Shown one piece after another: positions 50,325-59,359 of a DNA stretch of 64,000 nucleotides. The stretch is taken from NCBI GenBank assembly GCA_009778065.1, contig WRKM01000001.1, positions 1 through 64,000 of the forward strand, written 5' to 3'. Each line of letters starts with the position of its first letter. The first letter of the stretch is position 1. Source of the stretch: Oscillospiraceae bacterium (GTDB taxonomy: Bacteria > Bacillota > Clostridia > Oscillospirales > Ruminococcaceae). Made by a program: the position numbers and the translations under genes. Below the pieces are notes generated by a model. That model was not told where the DNA came from, did not search any database, and was given only the letters and a program-made list of their open reading frames with translations.

Positions 50325-50775
50325 TAACACTTTCAACGGAGTTTTCAACAAAAATATTGATTCGCACTACTAACTAACGCCTTTTATGGGGGTTTTCAAC
50401 ACTTTTGATGTGGAAAACTTGTTGAAAACCGAGGATTTTTTTATTCTACCCTAAGTAAAATCTTAAATATACATTTCGTATATTTGAATAATTTATATAC
50501 CGCTCGACAAACCGTTTACCTTTCGGACTTTTTGTCGAATAACAAGAATTTGTTAATTTATTAACAAATAACTGCTCGAAAATAAATTTTTTAACACCTC
50601 GAAGTACAAATCATATTAGTTAGGCATGATAACTAAGTCGAAATTGTCCTTCATATTTTCTTTGTAATAATGCGCTTTTAAACATTTTCAACCATTCTTT
50701 CAACAAAAAATCCTGTCGTTTTATCTGAAACGGTTAGTTTTAAACACTTTCAACAGTAAAAGGTGTTGAAAACCG
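50325..50775. repeat. Gene-free AT-rich stretch with eight TTTCAAC motifs
   Basis: TTTCAAC occurs on the plus strand near 50331, 50344, 50394, 50686, 50698 and 50749, and on the minus strand near 50421 and 50764. Two copies form pairs 12-13 bp apart (50331/50344 and 50686/50698). GGTTTTCAACA (50391-50401) faces its complement at 50420-50430. One DnaA-box-like TGTGGAAAA lies at 50409-50417. No gene is supported between 50269 and 50907. Confidence 0.75.
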
Positions 50776-50907
50776 GCATAAACCTCAATAGGTTTTCCAA
50801 TAATACAATATGTTTATATTGTCCGTCTGTTGTAGGCAGATAGGCAATTTATACTCTTTCTGTATTACATTCGGCGGGAAAAATTGAAAATGACTGAGGA
50901 ATTTTCT

Positions 50908-51198
50908 ATGTTAAAAGGTGTAAACAAATTAATTATTGAAGTAAGCAATCCGGAGAGTGATTTCTTTGAGCGTGCTATTTTTTTCGTCAAACCCGGAAAA
51001 AGCGATATGGTAACAAGGGATTTAAACAAAAGCGTGAGCAGAATTATTAATAAAGCAGACTCCGCCGCAGGAGCAGGGAAAATCAGGGATAAAGGGACAG
51101 GCGCGAAAATCCGCAACCTGCTCATGTTCGCAGGCGCGGCGGGTGCGGGAGCGGCGATAGCGGTAATAACGGGCGAGTTACTCAAACTTTCCATATAA
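50908..51198 (+). CDS. Small protein with C-terminal membrane segment
   Basis: The 96-aa protein starts MLKGVNKLIIEVSNPESDFFERAIFFVKPGKSD. A basic helical middle leads to a Gly/Ala-rich membrane segment (LLMFAGAAGAGAAIAVITGELL) at the C-terminus. The ATG at 50908 has a GAGG site upstream; an earlier TTG at 50884 is possible. I do not recognise the family. It stands alone, convergent with the VanY gene. Confidence 0.65.
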   Translation: MLKGVNKLIIEVSNPESDFFERAIFFVKPGKSDMVTRDLNKSVSRIINKADSAAGAGKIRDKGTGAKIRNLLMFAGAAGAGAAIAVITGELLKLSI

Positions 51199-51222
51199 GT
51201 TTTCAGTGAGTGTTACCCCATA

Positions 51223-51954
51223 TCAGTCGGTATTTCCGTACAGCTCTGTATATTCTTCGAGGGTTAACCCCGAATTATAGATTTGCTCTGCTATATCTAT
51301 TCCCACATATCTGAAATGCCACGGCTCATAACTAATTCCGGTTATGTCCTCTGTGCCTTTAGGATAACGCAGAATAAACCCGTGCTTCCATGAATTCACG
51401 GCGAGCCAGCGAAACTCAGGCGTTTTTTCAAAATCCTCGGTTATATCATTATTATAAACAAACCAATCCTCACTAAGTATATCGAGTGCCAATCCGGCAT
51501 TATGCTCACTCGCTCCGGGTGCGGCTATCTGCGAAGCCGTAAAAGTAACAGCTTCTATTTCGCTCATACCCTCGCTCATGAGCCGCTCGACATAGTTATC
51601 GAAATTGTCCGCCTGCCTTTGTAACGAGCGATAAGCGGAAACGACATGCAAAACAACCCCCTCCCTCGCGGCGGCTTCAAGCATCTGTACGGCATAAATG
51701 GCGCAGCGTGCGTCAAGGTAAAAGTCTCCTGTAATGCGCGAAAGCTCCGGCTCGTAATCTGCGGGCAGGGGGTTTTGTTCATTTATGAGGAAAAAAGCCC
51801 AACTATCATCCTCTATAACCTCGTCTTCATCTACAGGAGCTACAGGCTCCCGCGAAGTTTCAGATGAACGTAAAAACACAGCCGCAAGCGAAACCGCTAT
51901 GACAAAAATCAGGCAGATTGATATATTTAAAATTAATAATCTTTTTTGGCTCAT
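51223..51954 (-). CDS. D-alanyl-D-alanine carboxypeptidase, VanY/M15B type
   Basis: The 243-aa protein has one N-terminal membrane or signal segment and a VanY (M15B) zinc carboxypeptidase domain. The motifs are SAYRSLQRQADNF, SEHNAGLALDI (zinc ligands His and Asp) and YEPWHFRYVG (catalytic Glu and third ligand His). It trims the terminal D-Ala from peptidoglycan stem peptides. No van cluster (vanHAX, vanSR) is present, so it is a housekeeping wall enzyme and not evidence for vancomycin resistance. Confidence 0.94.
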   Translation of the reverse strand: MSQKRLLILNISICLIFVIAVSLAAVFLRSSETSREPVAPVDEDEVIEDDSWAFFLINEQNPLPADYEPELSRITGDFYLDARCAIYAVQMLEAAAREGVVLHVVSAYRSLQRQADNFDNYVERLMSEGMSEIEAVTFTASQIAAPGASEHNAGLALDILSEDWFVYNNDITEDFEKTPEFRWLAVNSWKHGFILRYPKGTEDITGISYEPWHFRYVGIDIAEQIYNSGLTLEEYTELYGNTD

Positions 51955-52010
51955 TAAATCCCCTCCTTTATTATTATCGGCAGGCAGGGAGAATTATTTA
52001 GTTTTACCGT

Positions 52011-52039
52011 TTGACAAAAGCTCGTGCTTGTATTATAAT
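52011..52039 (+). promoter_or_regulatory. Promoter of the GH88/105 gene
   Basis: TTGACA (52011-52016), exactly 17 bp, TATAAT (52034-52039): full consensus. The leader is about 15 nt and has AGAGGTG as ribosome-binding site. Confidence 0.88.
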
Positions 52040-52060
52040 ATGTATAAAGAGGTGACACTT

Positions 52061-53026
52061 ATGAGCGACACATATACTCGCGTAAAAAACGCAATGCTCG
52101 CGATGCAGAGATATTCATGGGAACAGGGCTTCGCAGCGCAGGCTCTTCTTGAAGCGGGGGAAACCGAACTCATGCTCGCAATGGCGCATGGCGCGGTGAT
52201 GAATCGGAGACAAGACGGTCGTTTAGGTATGCTGTGGAACGAAAAGGCAATCACCGACCCGGGGGCGAACGGCGAGGCGGTTTGGCGGGCTTTTGAAATT
52301 ACCGATAACGAAGTTTTTAAAAACGCCGCCCATAAAATGCTGGAATATTTTATGGTTTTCGCACCGCACACAGAGGATGGCGTAATTTATCACAATGAAG
52401 TTTCATTTGACGAGGGATTTTCACCTTTGCAAATCTGGGCGGACTCCTGTTATATGATTCCGCCTTTCTTAGCGGTTATGGACGAGCTAAACGAGGCGAC
52501 GAAACAACTGTTCGGTATAATGAACTATCTTCGGGACGAAGAATCGGGCTGTATGTTTCATAAGTACGATGCCGGAACACAAAAATTCGTGCGGCGTGAA
52601 CTCTGGGCTACGGGAACAGGTTGGCTTTTACTCGGTACAGCAAAACTTTTAGACGAAGCAAAGCGCGTAGGCGACATTACCGCCTACGAAACGCTGTTAC
52701 AGACAGGACAAGAGGTTTTGGACTGTATGCTCAAATACCAACGTGACGACGGTCTCTTCCATAATATATTGGACAAACCCGATACCTTTACTGACGGTAC
52801 ATCGGCTATGATGGCGGCGGCATTTATTTATAAAGGTCTTAAGGAAAAGCGTCTCGCCGGTCGAAATTACAAGCAACACGCCGACAGGGTGCGTAAAACT
52901 ATAGCCAAAAATATAGACGAGTTCGGAATAATACACGGAGTCTGCGGCGCGCCTATGTTTACCGAGCAAGGTACATCGGCGGAAGCGCAGGCGGCATGGC
53001 TCATAATGGACGCATGGGCAAAATAG
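52061..53026 (+). CDS. Unsaturated glycuronyl/rhamnogalacturonyl hydrolase (GH88/GH105 type)
   Basis: This cytoplasmic (alpha/alpha)6-barrel enzyme removes the unsaturated uronic acid left at the non-reducing end by pectin lyases. The 321-aa length fits GH105. Family-like segments are RYSWEQGFAAQALLEAG, MLWNEKAITDPGANGEA, SPLQIWADSCYMIPPFLA, LWATGTGWLLLGTAKLL and GLFHNILDKPDTFTDGTSAMMAA. I chose the ATG at 52061, behind AGAGGTG; longer reading would enter the promoter. It precedes the sugar importer genes, so its substrate is probably the imported oligosaccharide. Confidence 0.88.
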   Translation: MSDTYTRVKNAMLAMQRYSWEQGFAAQALLEAGETELMLAMAHGAVMNRRQDGRLGMLWNEKAITDPGANGEAVWRAFEITDNEVFKNAAHKMLEYFMVFAPHTEDGVIYHNEVSFDEGFSPLQIWADSCYMIPPFLAVMDELNEATKQLFGIMNYLRDEESGCMFHKYDAGTQKFVRRELWATGTGWLLLGTAKLLDEAKRVGDITAYETLLQTGQEVLDCMLKYQRDDGLFHNILDKPDTFTDGTSAMMAAAFIYKGLKEKRLAGRNYKQHADRVRKTIAKNIDEFGIIHGVCGAPMFTEQGTSAEAQAAWLIMDAWAK

Positions 53027-53059
53027 TTTAAAAATACAGCAAAGTAGTTTAAAAAAATA

Positions 53060-53088
53060 TTGACAACCGTGGTTTTTTATGATAACAT
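53060..53088 (+). promoter_or_regulatory. Promoter of the oligosaccharide importer operon
   Basis: TTGACA (53060-53065), a 17-bp spacer and TAACAT (53083-53088) preceded by TGA. The leader is ~45 nt. Confidence 0.6.
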
Positions 53089-53138
53089 TAATCGTATATA
53101 CCGCTTTTTAAGTATTAACTTTACGGGGGACATTAAAT

Positions 53139-54116
53139 ATGACGGTACCACTCACAAAAACGCGCGAAACTTCCGTGTTCAAAACTTGGCTCGGAAAAAA
53201 TATACGATACTTTAAGAGGTACTGGACATTGTACCTGTTACTTCTTTTACCGCTCGTGTATTTTGTGATTTTCAGATACGCGCCGATGATTAACATTTTA
53301 CAGGCGTTTAAGCAGAATCACATTCTCCTGCCCGTCTGGCAGGTTCCGTGGGCAAACAACTACGGTATGGAGCATTTCATCAATGCGTTTGCTGACCGCG
53401 ACTTCCTGTATGCTTTACGTAACACGCTCATGCTTAACGCCTTAGACCTCGTCTTAGGCTTCCCTGCGCCGATTATACTTGCGATTTTGCTTAACGAGCT
53501 TGCTTTTAAGCGGTTTAAGCGTGTAACCCAAACCATAGCCTATATGCCGCACTTTCTTTCGTGGGTAATTATAGCGGGTCTTGCGACTCAGTTATTCGCA
53601 CCTACAAACGGTTTTGTCAACATACTGTTACATAGAATGGGCATAATCGAATCTCTGCCCGGAATCCGCTTCCTTGACGATTCGTTTAACTGGGTCTGGA
53701 CTTATGTATTCTTGGGCATTTGGCAGAGCGTAGGTTGGAACACTATTATATACTTAGCCGCGATAACAAGTATAAACCCCGAACTGTATGAAGCCGCCGC
53801 AGTTGACGGTGCGAACCGTCTGCGTAAAATCTGGCACGTAACGCTTCCGGGTCTTAAGCCTACGATTATTATTCTTTTGATAATGAGCCTCGGTCGTATA
53901 CTCGGCAGTGACTTTGACCGACCTATGGCATTAAGGAATGCGGCGGTAACTAATGTGTCGGATGTTATTTCAATCTTCGTATATTTGCGCGGACTTTTAG
54001 CACTCCAGTTCTCTCTCTCCACGGCGGTGGGTCTGTTCCAATCGGTCATTTGCGTGATTTTCCTGCTCGCGGCTAATAAAATAGCCGAAAAAGCAGGGGA
54101 ACGCGGTATTTGGTAA
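53139..54116 (+). CDS. Carbohydrate ABC transporter permease, LplB/YteP type
   Basis: The 325-aa membrane protein belongs to the CUT1 (LplB) permeases that import oligosaccharides such as pectin fragments. It has six membrane segments, and the EAA loop reads YEAAAVDGANRLRKIWHVTLPGLKPTI in the normal place. Its stop lies 14 bp before the start of the second permease gene. The ATPase must come from elsewhere, as usual for such systems that share an MsmK-like ATPase. Confidence 0.93.
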   Translation: MTVPLTKTRETSVFKTWLGKNIRYFKRYWTLYLLLLLPLVYFVIFRYAPMINILQAFKQNHILLPVWQVPWANNYGMEHFINAFADRDFLYALRNTLMLNALDLVLGFPAPIILAILLNELAFKRFKRVTQTIAYMPHFLSWVIIAGLATQLFAPTNGFVNILLHRMGIIESLPGIRFLDDSFNWVWTYVFLGIWQSVGWNTIIYLAAITSINPELYEAAAVDGANRLRKIWHVTLPGLKPTIIILLIMSLGRILGSDFDRPMALRNAAVTNVSDVISIFVYLRGLLALQFSLSTAVGLFQSVICVIFLLAANKIAEKAGERGIW

Positions 54117-54130
54117 GGGGGTATGAAAGA

Positions 54131-55711
54131 ATGATAAAAACTACAGGCACAAAAATAGGCGACTGGGTAATCGTTTTTGTATGTTTAATTTTAATCGTTA
54201 TATGTCTGCTTCCGGTAGTTAATATTTTAGCGCGTTCGCTCAGCCACCCTCGACCGCTCACGAGGAGCGAGGTCATGCTTTTGCCTATAGACAGCGTTGT
54301 TGAATACAAGTATGAAACCGTACTCGACACGAGCAATAACCCCGTGAAGGAAACCGCTATCATAACCCATAGCGCGGATATAAGAACCTATAGGGCATTA
54401 ACCGAGACACTCATCATAAGAGAAGGCTTTGACGACAGAACCGGCGAGCCGATTATGGAAGCCATACCCATAAACTATTTGTTTGACAGCGGTGACTTTG
54501 ACAGACTCGAGGTTGATGAGGCAACAGGGACACAGCGCGAGAGCTTATTCGTTGGTGAAATATCCTATGTTAACGACTATGACGAGCAGACCGGTCTGGG
54601 GACGTTCATCATAAAAGACGCTGATGTACTGTACCAGGATGTTTACGGCAATACCGCAAATCTGCTCGACAATCAGGGGATGCCGGTAACGGCTACGGCG
54701 GTCATAAGACACACATCAGACGGCGGCTTTATCGAAACGTCAACCTACATAATAAGAGACAGCGGAAGAATTAATCCTTCGACAGGTCTTCCCCAGATGG
54801 AATCAGTTCCCATGTCGCAGGTTTTCGCAGGCGTCACAAGAGCTGAGCTCGATACACTAACGGGCGAGCCTTTAGAGTATCTGACACTTGACGAAGTTTC
54901 TTTCGTAAACGACTATGACCCTGCCACAGGACTGGGTACATTGATTCTCGAAAACACCGAGGTCAGAAGAGCATCCACGATTAACGTGTCGAAAGTCGGT
55001 GTTGACTTAACTGCCTACTCTGAAATATTTAAAGACGACAGATACACCTGGTCGCTCGCATGGACAGCGATGCTAACTGTGGCGTGTGCAATTTGGTCGG
55101 TGTTTATGACCGCCATATGCGCCTATCCTCTCACTTATGACCATTTAAAGGGGCGTAAGTTCTTTAATACAGTTATCATTTTAACAATGTATTTCGGCGC
55201 AGGAACAGTACCGACATATCTGCTTTTAAAGAATTTAGGACTCATAAACCACCCGCTTGTATTGGCGTTACCCTTCTGCTTGAGCGTTTTTAACATGATA
55301 ATCATGCGAAGCTATTTCTACGGCATACCGCTCTCCCTGCGAGAATCGGCGGAGCTTGACGGTGCGGGTCCCATAAGGACAATGGTGTCTATATACATTC
55401 CGTTGTCGATGCCCGTAGTCGCTACGCTGTTGCTCTTTTACGCAGTGGGACGCTGGAACGGTTATTCGGACGCAATGATGTTCATGAGCCAAAACGAGCG
55501 TTATTTCCCGATTCAATATCTTTTATATAATATGTTGCAGGGCAGGACATCGGTAGACGTTGAGCTTTCAGTAGCGGAACGTCAGGTGGGTGCGAGCGAA
55601 TCTATTCAGACGGCGATGGTCATGTTCGCTATGGTGCCGATTTTGGTGGTCTATCCGTTTTTACAAAGATACTTTATCGCGGGCGTAACCCTCGGCGCGG
55701 TAAAAGAATAA
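54131..55711 (+). CDS. Carbohydrate ABC transporter permease, LplC/YtcP type, with a large duplicated insertion
   Basis: The product is 526 aa; LplC-type permeases are normally ~290-300 aa. Membrane segment 1 (~12-34) is followed by the usual SLSHPRPLTRSEVMLLPID. About 235 extra residues (~54-288) then interrupt the loop before LTAYSEIFKDDRYTWSL and the remaining five membrane segments. The EAA loop SAELDGAGPIRTMVSIYIPLSMPV is intact. The insertion holds two similar ~105-residue units ending VNDYDEQTGLGTFIIKDADV (147-166) and VNDYDPATGLGTLILENTEV (259-278). By topology it lies outside the cell, where it would meet the binding protein. The ATG at 54131 follows AAGGGGG. Confidence 0.9.
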   Translation: MIKTTGTKIGDWVIVFVCLILIVICLLPVVNILARSLSHPRPLTRSEVMLLPIDSVVEYKYETVLDTSNNPVKETAIITHSADIRTYRALTETLIIREGFDDRTGEPIMEAIPINYLFDSGDFDRLEVDEATGTQRESLFVGEISYVNDYDEQTGLGTFIIKDADVLYQDVYGNTANLLDNQGMPVTATAVIRHTSDGGFIETSTYIIRDSGRINPSTGLPQMESVPMSQVFAGVTRAELDTLTGEPLEYLTLDEVSFVNDYDPATGLGTLILENTEVRRASTINVSKVGVDLTAYSEIFKDDRYTWSLAWTAMLTVACAIWSVFMTAICAYPLTYDHLKGRKFFNTVIILTMYFGAGTVPTYLLLKNLGLINHPLVLALPFCLSVFNMIIMRSYFYGIPLSLRESAELDGAGPIRTMVSIYIPLSMPVVATLLLFYAVGRWNGYSDAMMFMSQNERYFPIQYLLYNMLQGRTSVDVELSVAERQVGASESIQTAMVMFAMVPILVVYPFLQRYFIAGVTLGAVKE

Positions 55712-55774
55712 TATTATTCTCATTCATTATTATGTGAAACATAATTGAAATAAAAATTTTCAGGAGGTAAATCA

Positions 55775-57637
55775 ATGAAATTACGCAAAATTCTCTGTGT
55801 CCTTCTCATCGGTGCGATGACATTCGGTACGGCGACGGGTTGTATTACCGACGATGATACTACGTCGACCACGGGGGTTGTGACTCCTCCCGGCGATAAC
55901 GACATCGATTTGAGTGCCGCTCCGGAGATGGATGTTGACCATGACGTTTTGGAAGAACTCGGACTTCAATATGTGGACGGATTTTACAGATTTGATGAAA
56001 CAAAACATATCAGAGTAATGGTCTGGGACCGCGGACGTGAAGACGGAAGAACCGACCCTGCCGACTGCTATTGGTCAAAATGGCTTCAACATCAGGTTTT
56101 ACGCGACTTAAACATCGAAGTCGAGTTTGTAAAATTCTGGCGCGACACTGAACAGCAGGAGCTTTCCAATCTTTTTGCATCGGGAGAAGCGCCTGACATC
56201 GTGTTAACCTATGAAAACCCTGCGATTCAAGCATACGCAGACATGGATGGTATACTTAACATGGACCCCTATGTTACGGGGCTTGCGTTCCTTGCACCGA
56301 ACCTGTGGGACCTTTTAGGACCGGACTTTATTTACTTTAACAGAGACCCGCAAAACGGATACATCTGGTCAATATCCGGCGTAAGACATGACAAGATGCG
56401 TATAAACACATTCGTAAGAGAAGACTGGCTGAAAAAACTGAGCCTTCCCGAACCTAAGACTATAGATGAATTTGAGGGAATGTTGTACGAATTTAAAGGC
56501 AACGCTCAAACATTACTCGGCTCGGACGCTGACAAAATGATACCTCTGACGCTCGATACAGACGTAGGTTGGCGCGGCGACCATTTGATTGCTTCGTTTA
56601 TACCCGATGACATAAGCGATAAGGACATATATGTTTACGGCTTTGACGACAGAATGTTCACATTCCCCGGCGTTAAAGAGGGCGTCAGAAAGCTTAACTC
56701 ATGGTATAATGCAGGTTTAATCTGGCAAGACTTCCACCTTCACGGCGGACGCGGCGACCAGACAGAGGATAATAACATGAAGGCGGGTTATGTAGGCGCA
56801 ATGATTCACAACTGGTCATGGCCCTATATGAATAACGAAAACGGCGTTCAGGGAATGATGAGAAGAACGCTCAACGATGAGAGTGCGGGCTTTATCCCCG
56901 TGACCGCTTTCCAAAACGATGCGGGACATTACAGGAAATTCCTCCCCGCCGCCAGTGACCGTTTTATCTGCTTCCCGAGAACTAACCCCGAACCCGAAGC
57001 TTCCCTGCTTTATTTAGACTATGTAAGCAGACTTGATGTAAGGTCATACCTCGGTTCCGGCGAAGAAGGCATAAACTTTGAACGGGTTTTAAACAACGAT
57101 GGCGAATTATTAGCGGTACGAAATCTTACCCCTACATCCGAAGCTGTAAGAAATAACATATTCACATCTGACCCCGCCATAATCAATCCGAGAACAGGCG
57201 ATAACACATGGCTCTATTCCGAACTGATTATGAACAGAGAAGGTAACTTTGACTATCTGATGACCTTTAACACTGACGGTAATATCTACTTTGAAAGCGA
57301 TGAAATTGCCGCCGCATCACAGGGCTTCGGATTCCCCGAAGCAGAACCTGAGGTCATAGGCAGGGCAATCAGATATTCAAGCCTTGACGGACGTATAAGA
57401 CAAAACGTACAGGTCGGTACTATTGAAGCCGAAACCGGACGCGGACGCGCACTCGGCGACAAGCGCGAGGCTGTACTTGTAAACGCAGTCATAGCCTCCC
57501 CCGAACAATTCGACTCGGTATTCGACAGCGGTATGACGGACTATCTCGCTTCAGGCGGTCAGGCGATTATTGACGAACGAAAAGCGAAATGGGAAGCTAA
57601 TTTCGGAGATATAACAAGTCTCACCGATGTGGATTAA
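55775..57637 (+). CDS. Extracellular sugar-binding lipoprotein (LplA type)
   Basis: The 620-aa substrate-binding protein has a lipobox GTATGC and an acidic linker. Its large two-lobe fold is of the LplA group (RVMVWDRGREDGRTDPADCYW, LFASGEAPDIVLTYENPAIQAYADMDGIL). It delivers an oligosaccharide to the two permeases upstream. GGAGG precedes the ATG. It ends at the terminator 57666-57696. It is longer than typical maltose-type binding proteins (~430 aa), as usual for LplA proteins. Confidence 0.93.
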   Translation: MKLRKILCVLLIGAMTFGTATGCITDDDTTSTTGVVTPPGDNDIDLSAAPEMDVDHDVLEELGLQYVDGFYRFDETKHIRVMVWDRGREDGRTDPADCYWSKWLQHQVLRDLNIEVEFVKFWRDTEQQELSNLFASGEAPDIVLTYENPAIQAYADMDGILNMDPYVTGLAFLAPNLWDLLGPDFIYFNRDPQNGYIWSISGVRHDKMRINTFVREDWLKKLSLPEPKTIDEFEGMLYEFKGNAQTLLGSDADKMIPLTLDTDVGWRGDHLIASFIPDDISDKDIYVYGFDDRMFTFPGVKEGVRKLNSWYNAGLIWQDFHLHGGRGDQTEDNNMKAGYVGAMIHNWSWPYMNNENGVQGMMRRTLNDESAGFIPVTAFQNDAGHYRKFLPAASDRFICFPRTNPEPEASLLYLDYVSRLDVRSYLGSGEEGINFERVLNNDGELLAVRNLTPTSEAVRNNIFTSDPAIINPRTGDNTWLYSELIMNREGNFDYLMTFNTDGNIYFESDEIAAASQGFGFPEAEPEVIGRAIRYSSLDGRIRQNVQVGTIEAETGRGRALGDKREAVLVNAVIASPEQFDSVFDSGMTDYLASGGQAIIDERKAKWEANFGDITSLTDVD

Positions 57638-57665
57638 TCATTTTTGGCAATACAAGGTATAATAA

Positions 57666-57696
57666 AAAGCCCGTGAGCGTAATGTTCATGGGCTTT
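57666..57696. terminator. Bidirectional terminator between the importer operon and higBA
   Basis: An 11-bp stem AAAGCCCGTGA (57666-57676) with 57686-57696 (one G-T pair) and a 9-nt loop, with A- and T-rich flanks on the two sides. Confidence 0.85.
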
Positions 57697-57705
57697 ATTA
57701 TTTCG

Positions 57706-57999
57706 CTAAACCGGATTTTGATTCGGAACAAACTCAATTCGCACATTCATATCCATTCCGGCGGCGAGTCGTTGAAGCGTCCGAACAGACGGATTGGCAC
57801 TTCCTTTTTCGATTTTACTGATGTCTGCTTGGTTAATTCCGGTAATCTCTGACAACTGCTTTTGAGTAATGTTTTTCTCTTTTCTGCCGTCAAAAAGCGC
57901 ACGAATTATTTGGAACTCCGGCTGTAAAGAATCATATTCCTTTTTAAATTCGGGGTTTTTTAATTGCTTATTAAGCGTTTCTCTAAAGTTTTTAGCCAT
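57706..57999 (-). CDS. higA: HigA-type antitoxin (XRE)
   Basis: The 97-aa protein has the HigA N-terminal helix (FRETLNKQLKNPEFKKEYDSL) and a helix-turn-helix (NITQKQLSEITGINQADISKIEKG). The ATG at 57999 follows GGAGG and overlaps the end of the toxin gene by 8 bp. The toxin-first order is typical of higBA. It probably also represses the promoter at 58404-58432. Confidence 0.9.
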   Translation of the reverse strand: MAKNFRETLNKQLKNPEFKKEYDSLQPEFQIIRALFDGRKEKNITQKQLSEITGINQADISKIEKGSANPSVRTLQRLAAGMDMNVRIEFVPNQNPV

Positions 58000-58366
58000 T
58001 CTTATTCGCCTCCTTATTGTAATAATCACTTCTGTATCCCTTCGCCGTAGTAATCTCCGATGGCGGTGTCTTCTGGGTTTTCTTGGTGAAACCATGCGTT
58101 AAAATTATTTTCTTCCCGACTACAAAGAAATACAGCACCCTTGTTATGTTGCTCCCCTGTTTCGCCCTTATTTCAAAAATACCGTCTTCCAAAAATTTTG
58201 AATAAGGCTCTCGCAGTTCATTGCCCCTTTCTTCAAGAAGCTCAAGCAAGCTGAACAATTTCGCCTGCATTTTGAAGTCTTGCTCAAGAATAAACTTCTC
58301 CGCCGGAAACGAGCCATCTGCTTTTTCGTAATACAGAACGGAAAACGCTCTATCGTCCTTTTTCAA
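57992..58366 (-). CDS. higB: HigB-type toxin (phage Gp49-like, RelE superfamily)
   Basis: The 124-aa protein matches the Gp49/HigB family: FSVLYYEKADGSFPAEKFI, LLELLEERGNELREPYSKFLEDGIFEIRAKQGSNITRVLYFFVVGKKIILTHGFTKKTQKTPP. These are ribosome-associated mRNA interferases. The C-terminal tail runs into the start of higA. A consensus promoter with a palindrome in its spacer lies upstream. Confidence 0.92.
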   Translation of the reverse strand: MKKDDRAFSVLYYEKADGSFPAEKFILEQDFKMQAKLFSLLELLEERGNELREPYSKFLEDGIFEIRAKQGSNITRVLYFFVVGKKIILTHGFTKKTQKTPPSEITTAKGYRSDYYNKEANKNG

Positions 58367-58403
58367 ATCATCACTTCCAATATGTGTTTTATGCCATATT
58401 TAT

Positions 58404-58432
58404 ATTATATATGATATATCACATAATGTCAA
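58404..58432 (-). promoter_or_regulatory. higBA promoter with operator-like palindrome
   Basis: TTGACA (58432-58427), 17 bp, TATAAT (58409-58404). The spacer contains the perfect palindrome TGATATATCA (58412-58421), a likely HigA site. Confidence 0.82.
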
Positions 58433-58491
58433 TAGCTGTTACGAAATTTCTAATTATACATATTCCCCCTATTTTGTAAAATAATAATACT

Positions 58492-59295
58492 ATGAACACA
58501 AACAGAACAGATTTAGCTTTTGAAGCGATTTCAAGTCAGAGTGCAGATGGTGCTGATATAAGAAAAACACGCATAAACGGACTTTTGCTGACCGAAATAC
58601 GTCTCGATAAAAATAATCCCGTCGGAAAACCCGGCGGCTTCTATATAACTCTGCACTGCGGAACGCGAGACGAGCGAGCAGAAAGTAACGCACTTTCTCA
58701 CGCACTTAAAGCCCTTATTCCAAGTATGGGAAAAATCTTAGTCGCAGGTCTCGGAAACGTCAATATAACCCCTGATAGTCTCGGCGTTCGCGCTGTTTCG
58801 AGGGTCGTGGCGACCGCTCATTTAGCCGAGAACAACGAGTTCAAAGAACTGGGTATGAGAGAGGTTTTTTCGGTAGAACCGGGCGTACTCGCTCAAACGG
58901 GAATAGAAAGCGGCGAACAGCTTAAATTCATTATAGACGGTATAAAACCCGTTATGGCTGTGGTTATCGACAGTTTAGCCTGTGCCGAACCTGAAAGGCT
59001 CGGTCGAATAATACAAATCACAGATACGGGAATCGCACCGGGAAGCGGCGTGGGTAATGCGCGGCACGAGATTTCAAAGCAGACGCTCGGTATTCCTGTC
59101 GTCGCCATCGGCGTACCTACAGTAATAGACCTTTCTTCAATAGCCCCGAATATCGGAAAAACCTGCGAGGCTATGGTTGTCCCGCGTGATATTGACGTCA
59201 TGATAAGCCACTTCGCCAAAGTTGTCGCAAGAACTGTTAATCGGGTTTTACTGCCTATGCTGACGGAAAATGAAATAGAGAAATTAAGGTTTTAG
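58492..59295 (+). CDS. gpr: Germination protease (spore endopeptidase Gpr)
   Basis: Gpr degrades the small acid-soluble proteins of the spore during germination. The 267-aa product is shorter than B. subtilis Gpr (~370 aa) but has the family core: GLGNVNITPDSLGVRAV, PGVLAQTGIESGEQLKF, AVVIDSLACAEPERLGRIIQITDTGIAPGSGVGNAR and LGIPVVAIGVPTVIDL. The N-terminus includes the TDLAFEA motif near the autoprocessing region. There is no good Shine-Dalgarno before the ATG, and I could not identify a convincing sigma-F/G promoter. It supports spore formation together with the spoIIA operon. Confidence 0.94.
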   Translation: MNTNRTDLAFEAISSQSADGADIRKTRINGLLLTEIRLDKNNPVGKPGGFYITLHCGTRDERAESNALSHALKALIPSMGKILVAGLGNVNITPDSLGVRAVSRVVATAHLAENNEFKELGMREVFSVEPGVLAQTGIESGEQLKFIIDGIKPVMAVVIDSLACAEPERLGRIIQITDTGIAPGSGVGNARHEISKQTLGIPVVAIGVPTVIDLSSIAPNIGKTCEAMVVPRDIDVMISHFAKVVARTVNRVLLPMLTENEIEKLRF

Positions 59296-59324
59296 TTTTG
59301 GGTAATGAGAATTTCAAAAAATGA

Positions 59325-59353
59325 TTGACATAATCGCATTAATGGTGTATAAT
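59325..59353 (+). promoter_or_regulatory. Promoter of the ToxIN-like type III antitoxin
   Basis: TTGACA (59325-59330), exactly 17 bp, TATAAT (59348-59353): full consensus. The predicted start is about 59360. Confidence 0.9.
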
Positions 59354-59359
59354 AATAAG

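Noticed and set aside
50325-50775. Chromosomal replication origin
   Set aside because: Only one DnaA-box-like site, no dnaA, dnaN or related genes nearby; kept only as a repeat cluster.
51223-51954. Vancomycin-resistance determinant
   Set aside because: A lone VanY-type carboxypeptidase without vanH, vanA/B, vanX or vanRS is a normal wall enzyme.
58437-58491. Sigma-F/G promoter of gpr
   Set aside because: CATATTC is a partial -10 match but no acceptable -35 at the right spacing was found.
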